Assembly (NCBI RefSeq): GCF_004027225.2
Contig: NW_022651106.1
Coordinates: 248,001-312,000, forward strand
Origin: Strigops habroptila
Lineage: Eukaryota; Chordata; Aves; Psittaciformes; Psittacidae
Direction: 5' to 3'
DNA: 64,000 nt
Part shown: piece by piece, positions 1 through 58,700 of the stretch
Numbering within the stretch: the first letter of the stretch is position 1
Layout: every line of letters starts with the position of its first letter
Translations under genes and position numbers: made by a program
The notes under the pieces: model-generated
Database searches by the model: none
Told to the model about the DNA's origin: nothing
Seen by the model: the letters and a program-made list of their open reading frames with translations, nothing else

Positions 1-22071
<22,071 letters not shown>

Positions 22072-22380
22072 AAAGGGGGGGGGGGGGGAGGGGGAGGGGG
22101 AAGGGTTAAGCCCCGCCCCCCCACCCTTTAGCCCCGCCCCCTTTTTGGCCACACCCCCCCCTCCTCCCCCCTTTAAATATTTATATAAATATGTAAGATG
22201 TGTCATAATTAATTAAAGAAAACCCCAATTAATGAGAACGGGGAGGGGAGGGGGGGGAGGGGTTTAAAGGGGAGGGGGCGGGGCTTAAAGGGGGGGCGGG
22301 GCTTAAAAGGGGGCGGGGCTTAAAGGGGGGCGGGGCTTGTTTGGAGGCGGGTTTTCTAATAAAAGGAGGTGAAACGGACC
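22072..22380 (+). other. CHD8: CHD8 3' UTR with inverted GC-box elements
   Basis: Holds TTAAGCCCCGCCCCC at 22106-22120 and a sibling at 22126-22141. Four copies of the reverse complement (GGGGGCGGGGCTTAA type) lie between 22274 and 22336. Between them lies AT-rich sequence with AATTAATTAAAG. Confidence 0.7.
22358..22363 (+). terminator. CHD8: CHD8 poly(A) signal AATAAA
   Basis: Canonical AATAAA about 290 nt after the stop, followed at 22388-22425 by a GT/T-rich stretch typical of a downstream cleavage element. Confidence 0.8.
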
Positions 22381-22439
22381 CAAATTGTGGCGTTTTTGGG
22401 GGGTTTTTTGGGGGTTTTGGGGGGGGTGATTAAGGGGGA

Positions 22440-25400
22440 GGTTAATTAGGTGTTAATTAGGGGTGTGGAGGGAGGTGGGAGCGGAAATGGGGGGTAATTA
22501 GTTGGTAGAGGGCGGCCCCCCCCCATTGTAGAGCTCTGTTGGAAGATGAAAGCCCTGTTAGTTAATGGGTGTTGGGTTAATGGGTGCTAATTAGCGCCAA
22601 TTAAGCGCCATTGATTAATCCCCAGTAATTAATCGCCATTAATTAATCGCCACTGATAAATCCCCGTTGATAAATCGCCATTGGTTGGCATTGATTAATC
22701 CCCATTAATTACTCGCCATCGCTTAATCCCTATTAATTAATCCCCATTGATTAAACCCCATTAATCACCATTGATTAATCCCCAATAATTAATCGGCATT
22801 AATTCCCATTAATCACCATTAATACCCGTTGATAAATCCCCATTAATTAATCCCCGTTGATTAATCCCTATTGATTAATCGCCATTGATTAAACCCCATG
22901 ATTAATCGCCATCAATTCCCAATAATTCATCACTATTGACTAATCCCCATTAATTAATCGCTATTGGTTAAACCCCATTGATTAATCCCCATTAATGGCC
23001 ATTGATTAATCCCCATTGATTAATCCCCATTGAGTAATCGCCATTAATTAATCCCTATTAAATAATCCCCATTCCTTAATCCCCATTAATTAGTCTCCAT
23101 TCATCAATCCCCAGTAATTAATCTCCATTGATTAATCGCCATTGATCAATCCCCATTGATTAATCCCCATTAATCCCTATTAAATAATTGCTATTGATTA
23201 ATCGCCATTAATCAATCTCCATTGGTTATTCCCCATTATTTAATCCCCATTGATTAATCCCCATTAATAGCCATTTATTAATCCCCATTGATTAATCCCC
23301 ATTCGTTAATCACCATTGATTAAGCCCCATTAATTAATCCCCATTGCTTAATCGCTATTGATGAGTCCCCACTGATCAATCGCCATTGATCCCATTGATT
23401 AATCGCTATTAATTAATCCCCATTAATCCCGATTCATGGCCATTGATTAATCCCCATTGATTAATCCCCTTTAATAGCCATTAATTAATCGCAATTGATG
23501 AATCCCCGCTAATTAGCCTCACATTGATGAACCCCCATCAAGCCTTCATTAAGTGTATTAATGAACACGTAGAAATAAACCCTAATGATTAACCCCCAAT
23601 AATCAAGTGGTGTTAATTAACCCACCAAATTAACGACCCATCTATGAGGCCTTAATGATTAAGCCCATTCATTAAACCGTGTTAATTGAGCCCCATTAAT
23701 TAAGCCATGTCCCCATTAACCTCTTATTAACCCCATTGATTGCCCCTGAAGAACTAAGCCCCATTAATTAGTGCCGTTAATTAAGTCCTCGTTAATTAAC
23801 CCACAATAATTAATGTCATTAATAAGACACCCAATTAGCCGCGTATTGATTACCCGCCATTGATTAACTCCTGTAATTAACCCTATTAGTGATTAATTGG
23901 CCTCCATTAAATAACACCCAGTATTTAACCTCCATTAATAAGCCCCTATTGATTAAACACCTATTAATTAATCGCCGCTGATTAACTCCTTATTAATCAG
24001 CCCCAATTAATTAATGCCCATTACCTCCCCATGGATTAATTGCTCCCTATTATCCCCTTGATTAAACCTCTCATTAATTAATCCCCCTTAAATAACACCC
24101 CAGCAATTATCCCTCTCATTAACAGCACCCATTCATTAATTCCCCTTTTATTAATTGCCATCAATAAACTCCTTTGAACCCCTCATTACGTGCACCCTAT
24201 TAATTAATCTCTATTAATAAACCTCCTTTAACCCTCTAATTTGTCCCCCTTTAATTATATCACTTTAAACCCATTAATTAACCTATTAACCCGTGAGGTA
24301 AGCCCCACTATTAATTAATTGCCTATTAGGTACTCTCCATTAATTAACCCCCAATTAACTCCCTCATTGATTACTAAAGGGCCATTATTTAATTTTATAG
24401 TAAATTAATCCTGCATTTATTAATACCCTGTTAATTAATACTCTCCTGATTTAACCCACCATTAATTAACCCCATTAATCCCCCTTAATTAGCTCCATTA
24501 ATTAACCTCATTAAACCCCATTAATTAACCTCCTATTTGTTACCCCCGTAAATATCCTCCCATTAATGACTCCACTAATTAATACTCTCGCTTAATCAGC
24601 CACTACTAATTACCCCACTAATTACACCGGGCAGAGCCCCCTAATTACTCTCGTTAATTACCCTAATTAATTACCCCATCTCTAGCTCTCCCTCTTATTC
24701 ATCACCCCATTAATTACCGTTATTAATTACCCCATCTTGCCCTCATTAATTAACCCCTCATTAATTACCAACTTCATTAATTACCCCCTCCTTCACCCCC
24801 CATTAACTCCCCTAATTGATGACCCCCTTTATTACCCGCTTCATTAGCCCCCCTTAATTACCTGCTTCATTAATTAACCTCCCTTAATTACGTCCTTCAG
24901 TAATTACCCCCAATTCTTCCCTCATTAATCCCCCTTATTAATTATCCCTCACTAATGACCCCCCAATTACCCCCTTATTAATCCCCATTAACCCCATTCA
25001 TTAATCCCCATTAATTACCTCCTTCATTAATTCCCCCTCATTAATCCTCGTTAATCACCCCCTATTTGCCCCATTAACTCCCCTCCCTAATTACCCCTTC
25101 GTTCCCCCCGTTAATTACCTCATTCATTAATTGCCCTCTCATTAATTACTCCCTCATTAACCCCCATCATTCCCCCCTTTCTAATTGACCCCCTCATAAA
25201 TTAACCCTCCATTCCCCCCCATTAACCCCTTGTTAATTACCCCATCATTAACCCCCCATTGACACCTCTGTAATTAGGCCCCGTTAATTACCTCACCTAA
25301 TTACCCCCATTGTCCCTCATTAATTATCCCTCACTCTCTTACTAATCACCCCCTAATTTCCCCCTTTATTAACCCGCTATTAATTACCTCCTTCATTGAT

Positions 25401-27060
25401 TACCCCCATTCCCCCATCATTAATTGCTCTCTCATTAACCCCCATTAATTACCCCCTTAACCCCTTCATTAATTAACCCCATCCCCCCTCATTAACCCCC
25501 ATTAATTACCCCCTCATTAACCCCCCATTATCCCCCCTCCCTCATTACCCCATTAACCCCCATTAATTACCTCTTTCATTAATTCCTCCTCATTAATAAC
25601 CGCCTTATTAATCCCCATCATTAATTACCTCTTTCATTAATTACCCCCATTCCCCCTCATTAATTACCCCTCATTAACCCCCCACTAATTCCCCTCATTA
25701 ACTCCCCCTCATTAATATCCCCCTTATTAACTACCCCCTTGTTAATCCTCATTAATTACACCCTTCATTAATTACCCCTATTCCCCCTTCATTAATCGCC
25801 CCTATTAATCTCCCTCCCTAATTACCCCCTTATTAACGCCCTTATTAATTACTCGCCTTCATTAACCCCCCTCGTTAATCCATTCATTACCTCCCTTATT
25901 AATTAATGTCCTCGTTAACCCCCCTTATTAATCAATCCCTTCATTAACCCCCTTATTAATTAACCCCTTCATTAACCCCCCTCACTAATTCCCTTCATTA
26001 AGCCCCCTTATTAATTAATCCCTTCATTAACTCCCCCTCATTAATTAAGCCTCTCATTAACCCCCTCATTAATCCATTAAGTGCCCCGTTAATCTGCCTC
26101 CCTAATTACCCCTTCATTAACCCCCTTATTAATCAATCCCTTCATTAACGTCCTCATTAATTACTCCTTAACACCCCCATTTCCCCCTTCATTATTAACC
26201 CCCATTCCCCCGTTAATTAACCCCCATTCCCCCCTCTCTAATTAACCCCCATTCCCCCATTAATTAACCCCCATTCCCCCTCTCTAATTAACCCCCATTC
26301 CCCCATTAATTAACCCCCATTCCCCCCTCTCTAATTAACCCCATTCCCCCATTAATTAACCCCCTTACTAATTAACCCCCTCACTAATTACCCCATAACC
26401 CCCTCATTCCCCCTCATTAACCCCCTTATTAATGACCCTATTCCCCTTCATTCATTAACCCCCTTATTAATAACCCCCATTCCCCTTCATTAACTAATGC
26501 TCTTATTAATTAACCCCCCCATTAATTACCCCTTAGCCCCCCATTCCCCCTTCATTAACCCTCTCATTAATTAACCCACCATTAATTACTCCATAACCCC
26601 CCATTCCCCCTTCATTAACCCCCTCATTAATTAACCCCCTCACTAATTACCCCATAAACCCCATTCCCCTTCATTAACCCCCTTATTCATTAACCCCCCC
26701 ATTAATTACCCCATAACCCCCCATTCCCCCTCATTAACCCCCTTATTAATTAACCCCCTCACTAATTACCCCGTAACCCCCCATTCCCCCGTCATTAACC
26801 CCGTTATTAATTAACCCCCTCACTAATTACCCCATAACCCCCCCATTCCCCTTCATTAACCCTCTCATTAATTAACCCCCATTAATTACCCCATAACCCC
26901 CATTCCCCCCTCATTAACACCCTTATTAATTAACCCCCTCACTAATTACCCCATAACCCCCCATTCCCCCCATCAACCCCCTCTAATTAACTACTAATCC
27001 TCCCTTAATTAACCATCACCCCCTCTAATTAACCACTAATCCCCCCCTTTAATTAACCAC
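22440..27060. repeat. 4.6-kb AT-rich TTAATTAA/TAATTA array between CHD8 and SUPT16H
   Basis: No gene seen. The first half is degenerate 10-20 bp units such as CCCCATTGATTAATCGCCAT. The second half is CCCCCTCATTAATTAACCCC and CCCATTCCCCC units, becoming regular (about 60 bp) from 26200 on. TTAATTAA and TAATTA words recur throughout. It is the longest AT-rich stretch in a GC-rich window. Confidence 0.92.
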
Positions 27061-27091
27061 CCCCCCACAAACCCCCACCTCAGTCCTCCGA

Positions 27092-27107
27092 CCACCAGGG
27101 GGCGCTG
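27092..27107 (+). promoter_or_regulatory. CTCF-type binding motif
   Basis: CCACCAGGGGGCGCTG matches the core of the vertebrate CTCF consensus (TGGCCACCAGGGGGCGCTA) at every position of its central block. It lies exactly where the AT-rich array ends and the SUPT16H promoter begins. Confidence 0.75.
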
Positions 27108-27324
27108 CGGCGCTTTTCCCGCGCTCCCTCCTCACGTGATACCGGCGCCTATTCCCTTGCCTTAAGCCTCACCCTCCTCCTCCCCCCGCCTCCATAGCGG
27201 AACCGGAAGTATCCCGCAGCGCTTCCGGGTGCGCTGAGGCGCGGGAGGGAGGAAGAGGAGGAGGAAGAGGAGGAGGAAGAGGAAGGAGGCGGCGGGGGGG
27301 GGCCCGCGGCCGGACCCCCGCTCA
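27092..27324 (+). promoter_or_regulatory. SUPT16H: SUPT16H promoter and 5' UTR
   Basis: CpG-rich and TATA-less. Contains a palindromic E-box TCACGTGA (27132-27139), an ETS/GABP site CCGGAAGT (27203-27210) and a second in reverse, CTTCCGG (27222-27228). A purine run of GAGGAAGAGGAGG type follows before the start codon. The transcription start cannot be fixed from sequence. Confidence 0.75.
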
Positions 27325-52314
<24,990 letters not shown>

Positions 52315-54185
52315 AGGAGCCCCCCGAAGCCACCAGGAGATGGGGTTGGGGCCCATTGGGGACACCTTGGGGTCCCCCCGTGGGAAAGGGGGCGAAATTT
52401 TGGGGGTTTCCTCAAAATTTTGGGGGTTTTCCTCAAAATTTTGGGGGTTTTCCTCGAAATTTTGGGGGGTTTTCATCGAATTTTGGGGGGTTTCCTCAAA
52501 ATTTGGGTGTTTCCCAACCAAATTTCTGGGGTTTCCCCTCAGAATTTTGGGGTTTTCCTTAAAATCTTGGAGTTTTTCCTAAAAATTTGGGGGTTTTTCA
52601 TCAAATTTTGGGGGGTTTCCTCAAAATTTGGCTTCTCCCAACCAAATTTCTGGGTTTTCCTCTCAGAATTTGGGGGTTTTCCTTAAAATCTTGGAGTTTT
52701 TCCTCAGAATTTGGGGGTTTCCTCAAAATTTGGTCGTTTTCCCAGCCGAATTTCTGGGGTTTCCCCTCAAAATTTGGTGTTTTTCCTAAAAATCTTGGAG
52801 GTTTTCCTCAGAATTTAGGGGTTTCCTCAAAGTTTTGGGGGTTTTCCTTGAGATTTTGGGGGTTTTTCATCAAGTTTTGGAGGTTTTCCTCAAAATTTGG
52901 GGGTTTCCCAACCAAATTTCTGGGTTTTCCCCTCAAAATTTGAGGTTTTTTCCTTAAAATCTTGGAGATTTTCCTCGAAATTTGGGGTTTTCCAAGCAAA
53001 TTTCTGTGTTTTCCCCTCAGAATTTGGGTTTTTTCCTTAAAATCTTGGAGTTTTTCCTAAAAATTTGGGGTTTTCCTTAAAATTTTGGGGGTTTTCCTTG
53101 ATATTTTGATTTTGTTTCATCAAATTTTGGGGTTTTACTGCAAAATTTGGGGGTTTTCCACAAAATTTGGGGGTTCCCATCAAAATAATGGGTTTTTTTC
53201 CTCAAAATTTGGAGTTTTCACTCAGAATTTGGGGAGTTTTCCTCAAAATTTGGGTTTTTTTCTTCAGAATTGGGGGGGTTTCATCAAAATTTGGGGGTTT
53301 CCGTAAAAATCTTGGGGGTTTTCCTCAAAATTTGGGTTTGTTTTCCTCAGAATTTGGGGTTTTCCTTAAAATTTGGGGTTTTCCAACCAAATTCTGTGTT
53401 TTCCCTCAAAATTTTGGGGTTTTCTGTCAAAATCTCGGAGGGTTTCCTCCAAATTTGGGTTTTTTCCCTCAGAATTTGGGGTTTCCCGCAAAATTTGGAG
53501 GTTTCACACAAAACTTTTGGTGGTTTTCCTCAAAATTTGCTGATTTCTGAGGGGGACCCATTGAGGGGAACCCCAAAACCCATTGAGGGGACCCCAAAAC
53601 CCCCTTTGGGGACCTTAATTCCCCCCTTGGGACCCCAAAATGCATCTGAGGGACCCCAAAACCCATTGAGGGAGCCCCCAAACACCATCTAAGGCCCTAA
53701 AATCAATGGGGGGGACCCCAAAACCCATTGAGGAACCATAAAGTCAATGGAGGAGACCCCAAAACCCATTGAGGGAGCCCCCAAACACCATCTGGGACCC
53801 TAAAATCAATGGGGGGGACCCCAAATCCCATTGAGGAACCTCAATTCCCTCCCCTTGGGGACCCCAAAACCCATTGAAGAACCCCCAAACCCCCCTTTGG
53901 GACCCCAAAACCCATCGTGGGGCCCCCAAACCCCATTGAAGACCCCCCATAATCAATGGGGGGGACCCCAAAACCCCCCTTTTGGACCCCAAAACCCCCC
54001 TTTTTTATTGTTTAGCTCTATTTATCGGCGGCAATGGGGGTCCCCCCTTTGTGTTGGGGTCCCCCCTGTCTCTTGGGACCCCCCCTTTAGGGCCCCCCCC
54101 CATTGGGGTCCCATTGGGGTCCCTTTGCCGGTCGCTGTTGCTCTTTTCCAGGCACTAAATAAAGGCAAAAGTGGGTTTTTTTAAG
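52315..54185 (+). repeat. SUPT16H: SUPT16H 3' UTR made of tandem repeats
   Basis: 52395-53550: T-rich units TTTTCCTCAAAATTTTGGGG and CCAACCAAATTTCTGGGGTT. 53555-53995: GGGACCCCAAAACCCATTGA units. About 1.85 kb lies between the stop and the poly(A) signal. An earlier cleavage site cannot be excluded, but no other AATAAA is seen in it. Confidence 0.8.
54158..54163 (+). terminator. SUPT16H: SUPT16H poly(A) signal AATAAA
   Basis: AATAAA inside GGCACTAAATAAAGGC, followed within 20 nt by a GTGGGTTTTTTT downstream element. Confidence 0.85.
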
Positions 54186-54234
54186 GGTTTTGACTGAAAA
54201 AGGTGGTTTTTGGCCCATTCCCCACCCCAGAAAT

Positions 54235-55490
54235 GGGTGGAAATGGGTTAAAGTGGGGGGCGAAGGGGTTTAAATGGGGTGAAACCGGTTTAAATGGTGG
54301 TAAATGAGTGTAAATTGGGGTGAAACCGGTTTAAATGGGGTTAAATGGGTGTAAATTGGGCTGAAACCGGTTTAAATGGGGTCAAAATGGTTGGAAATGG
54401 GGTGAAACCGGTTTAAATGGAGTCAAAGTGGTTGGAAATTGGGTGAAACCGGTTTAAATGGGGTTAAATGAGTGTAATTTGGGGTGAAACCGGTTTAAAT
54501 GAGGTTAAATTGGTGTAAATCGGGGTGAAACTGGTTTAAATGGAGTCAAAATGGTTGGAAATGGGGTGAAACTGGTTTAAATGGGGTCAAAGTGGTTGGA
54601 AATGGGGTGAAACCAGTTTAAATGGGGTTAAATGGGTGTAATTTGGGGTGAAACTGGTTTAAATGGGGTTAAATGAGTGTAAATTGGGGTGAAACCGGTT
54701 TAAATGGAGTCAAAATGGTTGGAAATGAGGTGAAACCGTTTTAAATGGGGTTAAATTGGTTTAAATTGGAGTGAAACTGGTTTAAAGGGGGTTAAATGAG
54801 TGTAAATCGGGGTGAAGCCAGTTTAAATGGGGTCAAAATGGTTGGAAATTGGGTGAACCCGGTTTAAATAGGGTTAAATGAGTGTAATTCGGGGTAAAAC
54901 CAGTTTAAATAGGGTGAAACCCATTTAAATAGGGTTAAATCTGTGTAATTCGGCGTAAAACTGGTTTAAATGGAGTTAAATCAGTTTAAGTGGGGTTAAA
55001 GGAGTGTAATTTGGGTGAAACCGGTTTAAATTGGGGTGAAACCAGTTTGATTCGGGGTTAAATCAGTTTAAATTGGGGTTAAATCAGTTTTAATGGGGTT
55101 AAATGAGTGTAATTTGGGGTGAAAACAGTTGAAATGGGGTGAAACCGGTTTAAATGGGGTGAAACCGGTTTAAATTGGGGTGAAAATGGTTTAAATGGGG
55201 TTAAATCGGTGGAATTTGGGGTTAAAACAGTTTAAATGGGGTTAAACCAGATTAAATTGGGGTGAAACCGGTTAAAAATGGGTTAAACCGGATTAAATTG
55301 GGGTGAAACCGGTTGAATTGGGGTTAAACCGGATTAAATTGGGGTGAAACCGGTTGAAATGGGGTGAAACCGGTTTAAATTGGGGTTAAACCGGATTAAA
55401 TTGGGGTGAAACCGGTTGAATTGGGGTTAAACCGGATTAAATTGGGGTGAAACCGGTTGAAATGGGGTTAAACCGGTTTAAATGGGGTTA
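54235..55490. repeat. AACCGGTT minisatellite between SUPT16H and HNRNPC
   Basis: Units of about 36-40 bp, GGTGAAACCGGTTTAAATGG and GGTTAAATGAGTGTAAATTG. More than fifteen copies keep the exact AACCGGTT palindrome. No coding sequence is seen. Less regular related sequence extends to about 55720. Confidence 0.93.
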
Positions 55491-55790
55491 AACCCCTTTG
55501 CTTTGGAGCAAACCATTACGAATGGGGGGGGGGGGGAGACACACGAATACGAAATGGGTCGAAACCAGTTGAAATGGGGCCGAACCCCGTCCCGATGGGG
55601 CCGACCCCGTTTCAATGGGGCCAGGACACCACGAATCGGGCTGAAACCGGTTTAAATGGGGCCGAAACCGCTTTAATTCGGGTCGAAACCACTTTAAACG
55701 GGGCCAAACCACTTCAACGCGGGGTCCCTCCGCACCCCCCCCCACTTAGTCCCATCCCACCCCCCCCTCCATGATTGACACCAGCGCTGC

Positions 55791-56073
55791 CCAATCACCA
55801 CCCTCTCCTTCCCCTTAACCCCGCCCTCACCACCAATCCCTGCGCGCCTCTCTCCGCTTGCGAGAGGCGGCCGGAGGGCGGCCCGCCTCCCTCTCTCCCT
55901 ATTGGTTGAGTGTGAGGCGGGCAGCGCCGGTAGCCAATCACTCCCCACGCCCTCCCTCACGCTTTGATTGACACCGCCCTTAACCACTCACCTCCCTCCC
56001 TCCCCCTCCCGCGCTGCCTCACCTCCTCCCTCCCCATTGGCCTCTCCTTTGATCGACACCCCTCTCCACCAAT
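55791..56073 (+). promoter_or_regulatory. HNRNPC: HNRNPC proximal promoter with six CCAAT boxes
   Basis: CCAAT at 55791, 55833, 55934 and 56069, and ATTGG (reverse) at 55901 and 56036. Three of the direct copies are CCAATCA, the preferred NF-Y site. No TATA box. GC-rich CpG sequence throughout. Position upstream of the candidate first exon supports a bidirectional-looking, housekeeping-type promoter. Confidence 0.7.
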
Positions 56074-56119
56074 CACCGCGCGGAGGAGGCGGGCCGGCAC
56101 CCCCCTTCCCCTTCCCCTC

Positions 56120-56192
56120 AGAGGCGCGGGCGCCATTTTGCGAGCAGCGCCCGAAGGCGGCGGCGGCGGCGGCGGGAGCGGGGCCGACAGCG
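56120..56192 (+). other. HNRNPC: HNRNPC candidate untranslated exon 1
   Basis: Includes GCCATTTTG (56132-56140), a YY1-type initiator-proximal motif, then a (GGC)n stretch, ending at a consensus donor GACAGCG|gtgagg. The 5' end is a guess. No good start codon lies within it. Confidence 0.55.
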
Positions 56193-56760
56193 GTGAGGGG
56201 AGGGCGACGAGGCGGGGGGGGGCGATATCGCGACATAGACCCGCGATATACAGAGCGGGGGGGCGGCACGACGGCGCCGTTGTCTCTATGGGGCCGGGAA
56301 GCGGCCGCTATGGGGGGGGGGATAATGGCGGCCGATGGGGGGGGGTAATGGCGGCCGATGGGGGGGGGTGGGTTGGATGAGGGGGGGGGCGGCTCCTTGT
56401 GCTTCTCTTCCAGGTCCATTCCCCCCCCCTATTATCCCCTCCCTTTACCCCCCCCTTGACCCCCATAATGGGCTCTCCCCATAGAGAGGGGGGGGTCAGA
56501 CCCCCCCTTCCCCCCCCTCCTTTGGTTTTGGGGGGTCCCGTCCCCCCCCCGAGCGCGGTTTTGGGGGGAAAAGGTCCCGTTTGCTCCTATTTTAAGGGGT
56601 CCTTCCCCCACCCCCCCACCCCGTTTTGGGGTCAAATCGCCCCTTTTGGGTTCAAACTCGACCTTTTTGGGGTAAAATCGCCCCTTTTGGGTTCAGATCG
56701 CCCCTTTTTGGGGTGAAATCGCCCCTTTTTGGGGTGAAATTCCCCCGGTTTGCGTCTCAC
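56193..56760 (+). other. HNRNPC: HNRNPC intron 1, proximal CpG-rich part
   Basis: GC-rich, with homopolymer G and C runs, GGCGGCCGATGGGGGGG repeats (56325-56365) and CCCCTTTTTGGGGTGAAATC units (56630-56740). No gene seen. Confidence 0.6.
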
Positions 56761-58700
56761 CACCCCTTCCCCCCCCATTAAGCTCCTCTTATTAGTTATT
56801 AGGCGCTCCTATTAATTAATAGGCCCGCTATTAGGAATTATTAGGCTTATCTCAGCCTTATTAATGGCTCTGATTAGTTATTAGGCCTCTCCTGTTAATT
56901 AATAGGCCCCTATCATTTATTAATAGACCCCATCATTTATTAATAGACCCTTATCATTAATTAATAGATCCCTCTCATTAATTACCCACCCTTATTAGTA
57001 GCTCTTATTAAGTATTAGGCCCTTCCTATTAATTAATAGACTGCTATCAGTAATTATTAGGCTCCTCCCCCCTTATTAAGAGCTTTTATTTATTACTAGG
57101 CTCCTCCCATTAATTAATAGACCCCTTCCATTAATATACTAACATTAATTAATAGGCCCCTAATAATAATTATTTGGCTTCTCCCACCCTTATTAATATC
57201 TCTGATTATTAGGCCCCTGCTATTAATTAATGGATGCCTATTATTTATTAATAAACCCCATCATTAATAGGCTACTCCCACCCTTGTTAATTCTTATTAA
57301 TTATTAGCCTCCTCCTATTAATTAATGGACCCATATAATTAACTATTAGGCTCCTCCCACCCTTATTAATACCTCTTATTAATCAATAGACACCCTATTG
57401 TTAATTAATAGCCTCCTCCCACCCTTATTAATACCTCTTACTAATTAATAGACCCCTTATCGTTTGTTATTAGGCTCCTCCCACCCTTATTAATGCCTCT
57501 CAGTTATTAGGGGCTCTTCCTCTCACATTCTATGGGGACTCCCCCATTGATTATTAGGGGGCTTCCCCCCCATTATTAGCCCCCTCCCCCCGATTGTTAG
57601 GGGCTATTGCTAATTATTAATGGCCCCCCATTACCATTAGGCTCCTCCCATTAATTAATAGCCCACCTATCACTAATTATGAGACACCTCTCATTAATTA
57701 TTAGGGGCTTTTCTTCCCCAATGGCATCATACGGGGACCCCCCCCTTCATTATTAGCCCCATCCCCCCAATTATTAGGTGCTATTACTAATTATTAAGCC
57801 CCTCCCCCTAATTATTAGTGGCCATTACTAATGATTAATGGCCCCCCATTACCGTTAGGCTCCCCCCATTCACTTATTAAGCTCCTCCTCCTAATTATTA
57901 GCCCCCTCCCCCATTATTAGGCCCCTCCCCCCAATTATTAGTGCTTCCTCCCCCATTAACCCCCTATTCCACGACAATTAACCCCCTCTCCTCATTATTA
58001 GCCCCCCCACCTCATTATTAACCTCCTTCCCCTAATTATTAGGGGGCACCTCACTTATTAGCCCCTCCCATCCACTTATTAAGCTCCTCCTGATTACTAG
58101 CTCCTAATTATTAGCCTCCTCCCCCCAGTATTAACCCCTTAAACCCCATTATTAGGCTCATTCCCCTAATTATTAGCGGTGTCCCCCCCTTTAAGCCCCT
58201 CCCCCTCATTATTAGCCCCCCTCTCATTATTAACCCATTATTAATCCCCTTCCCCTAATTATTAGACTTCTTCCCCCACTGTTAACCCCTTATTCCCCAT
58301 TTTTAGACCTATTATTAGTGGTCCCTAGCACTTATTAGGCCCTTCCCCTAATTATTAGTGCTCCCCTCTAATTATTAACCCATTATTAAGCCCCTTTTCC
58401 TAATTATTATCCCCCCTTCTAATTATTAATCCCATTATTAAGTCTCTTTCCCTAATTATTAGCCCCTTCTCTAATTATTAACCGTGTTATTAAGCCCCTT
58501 CTCTAATTATTAACCCATTATTAATCCCCTTCCTCTAATTATTAGCCCCTTCTCTAATTATTAACCCCATTATTGATCCTCTTCTCTAATTATTAACCCA
58601 TTATTAATCCCCTTCCCCTAATGTTTAGCCCCTTCTAATTATTAACCCGTTATTAATCCCCTCCCCCTAATTATTAGCCCCCCTCTAATTATTAACCCAT
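56760..58700. repeat. 1.9-kb AT-rich CTAATTATTAG array in HNRNPC intron 1
   Basis: Units such as CCCCTAATTATTAGCCCC and CCTCCCACCCTTATTAATAC. Similar in composition to the array at 22440-27060 (C-rich blocks separated by TAATTA words) but with a different consensus. No gene seen. Confidence 0.9.

Noticed and set aside
22440-27060. Telomere-like or centromeric satellite
   Set aside because: CCCCATTAA and TTAATTAACCCC words are not TTAGGG/CCCTAA runs, and the unit is irregular and flanked by ordinary genes.
54164-55790. Remnant of RPGRIP1 between SUPT16H and HNRNPC
   Set aside because: Only AACCGGTT-type repeats and promoter-like sequence are visible; no coding similarity on either strand.
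55964-56419. ORFs in the CpG island on both strands
   Set aside because: GC-rich, stop-poor promoter sequence with no homology and no splice logic; explained by base composition.
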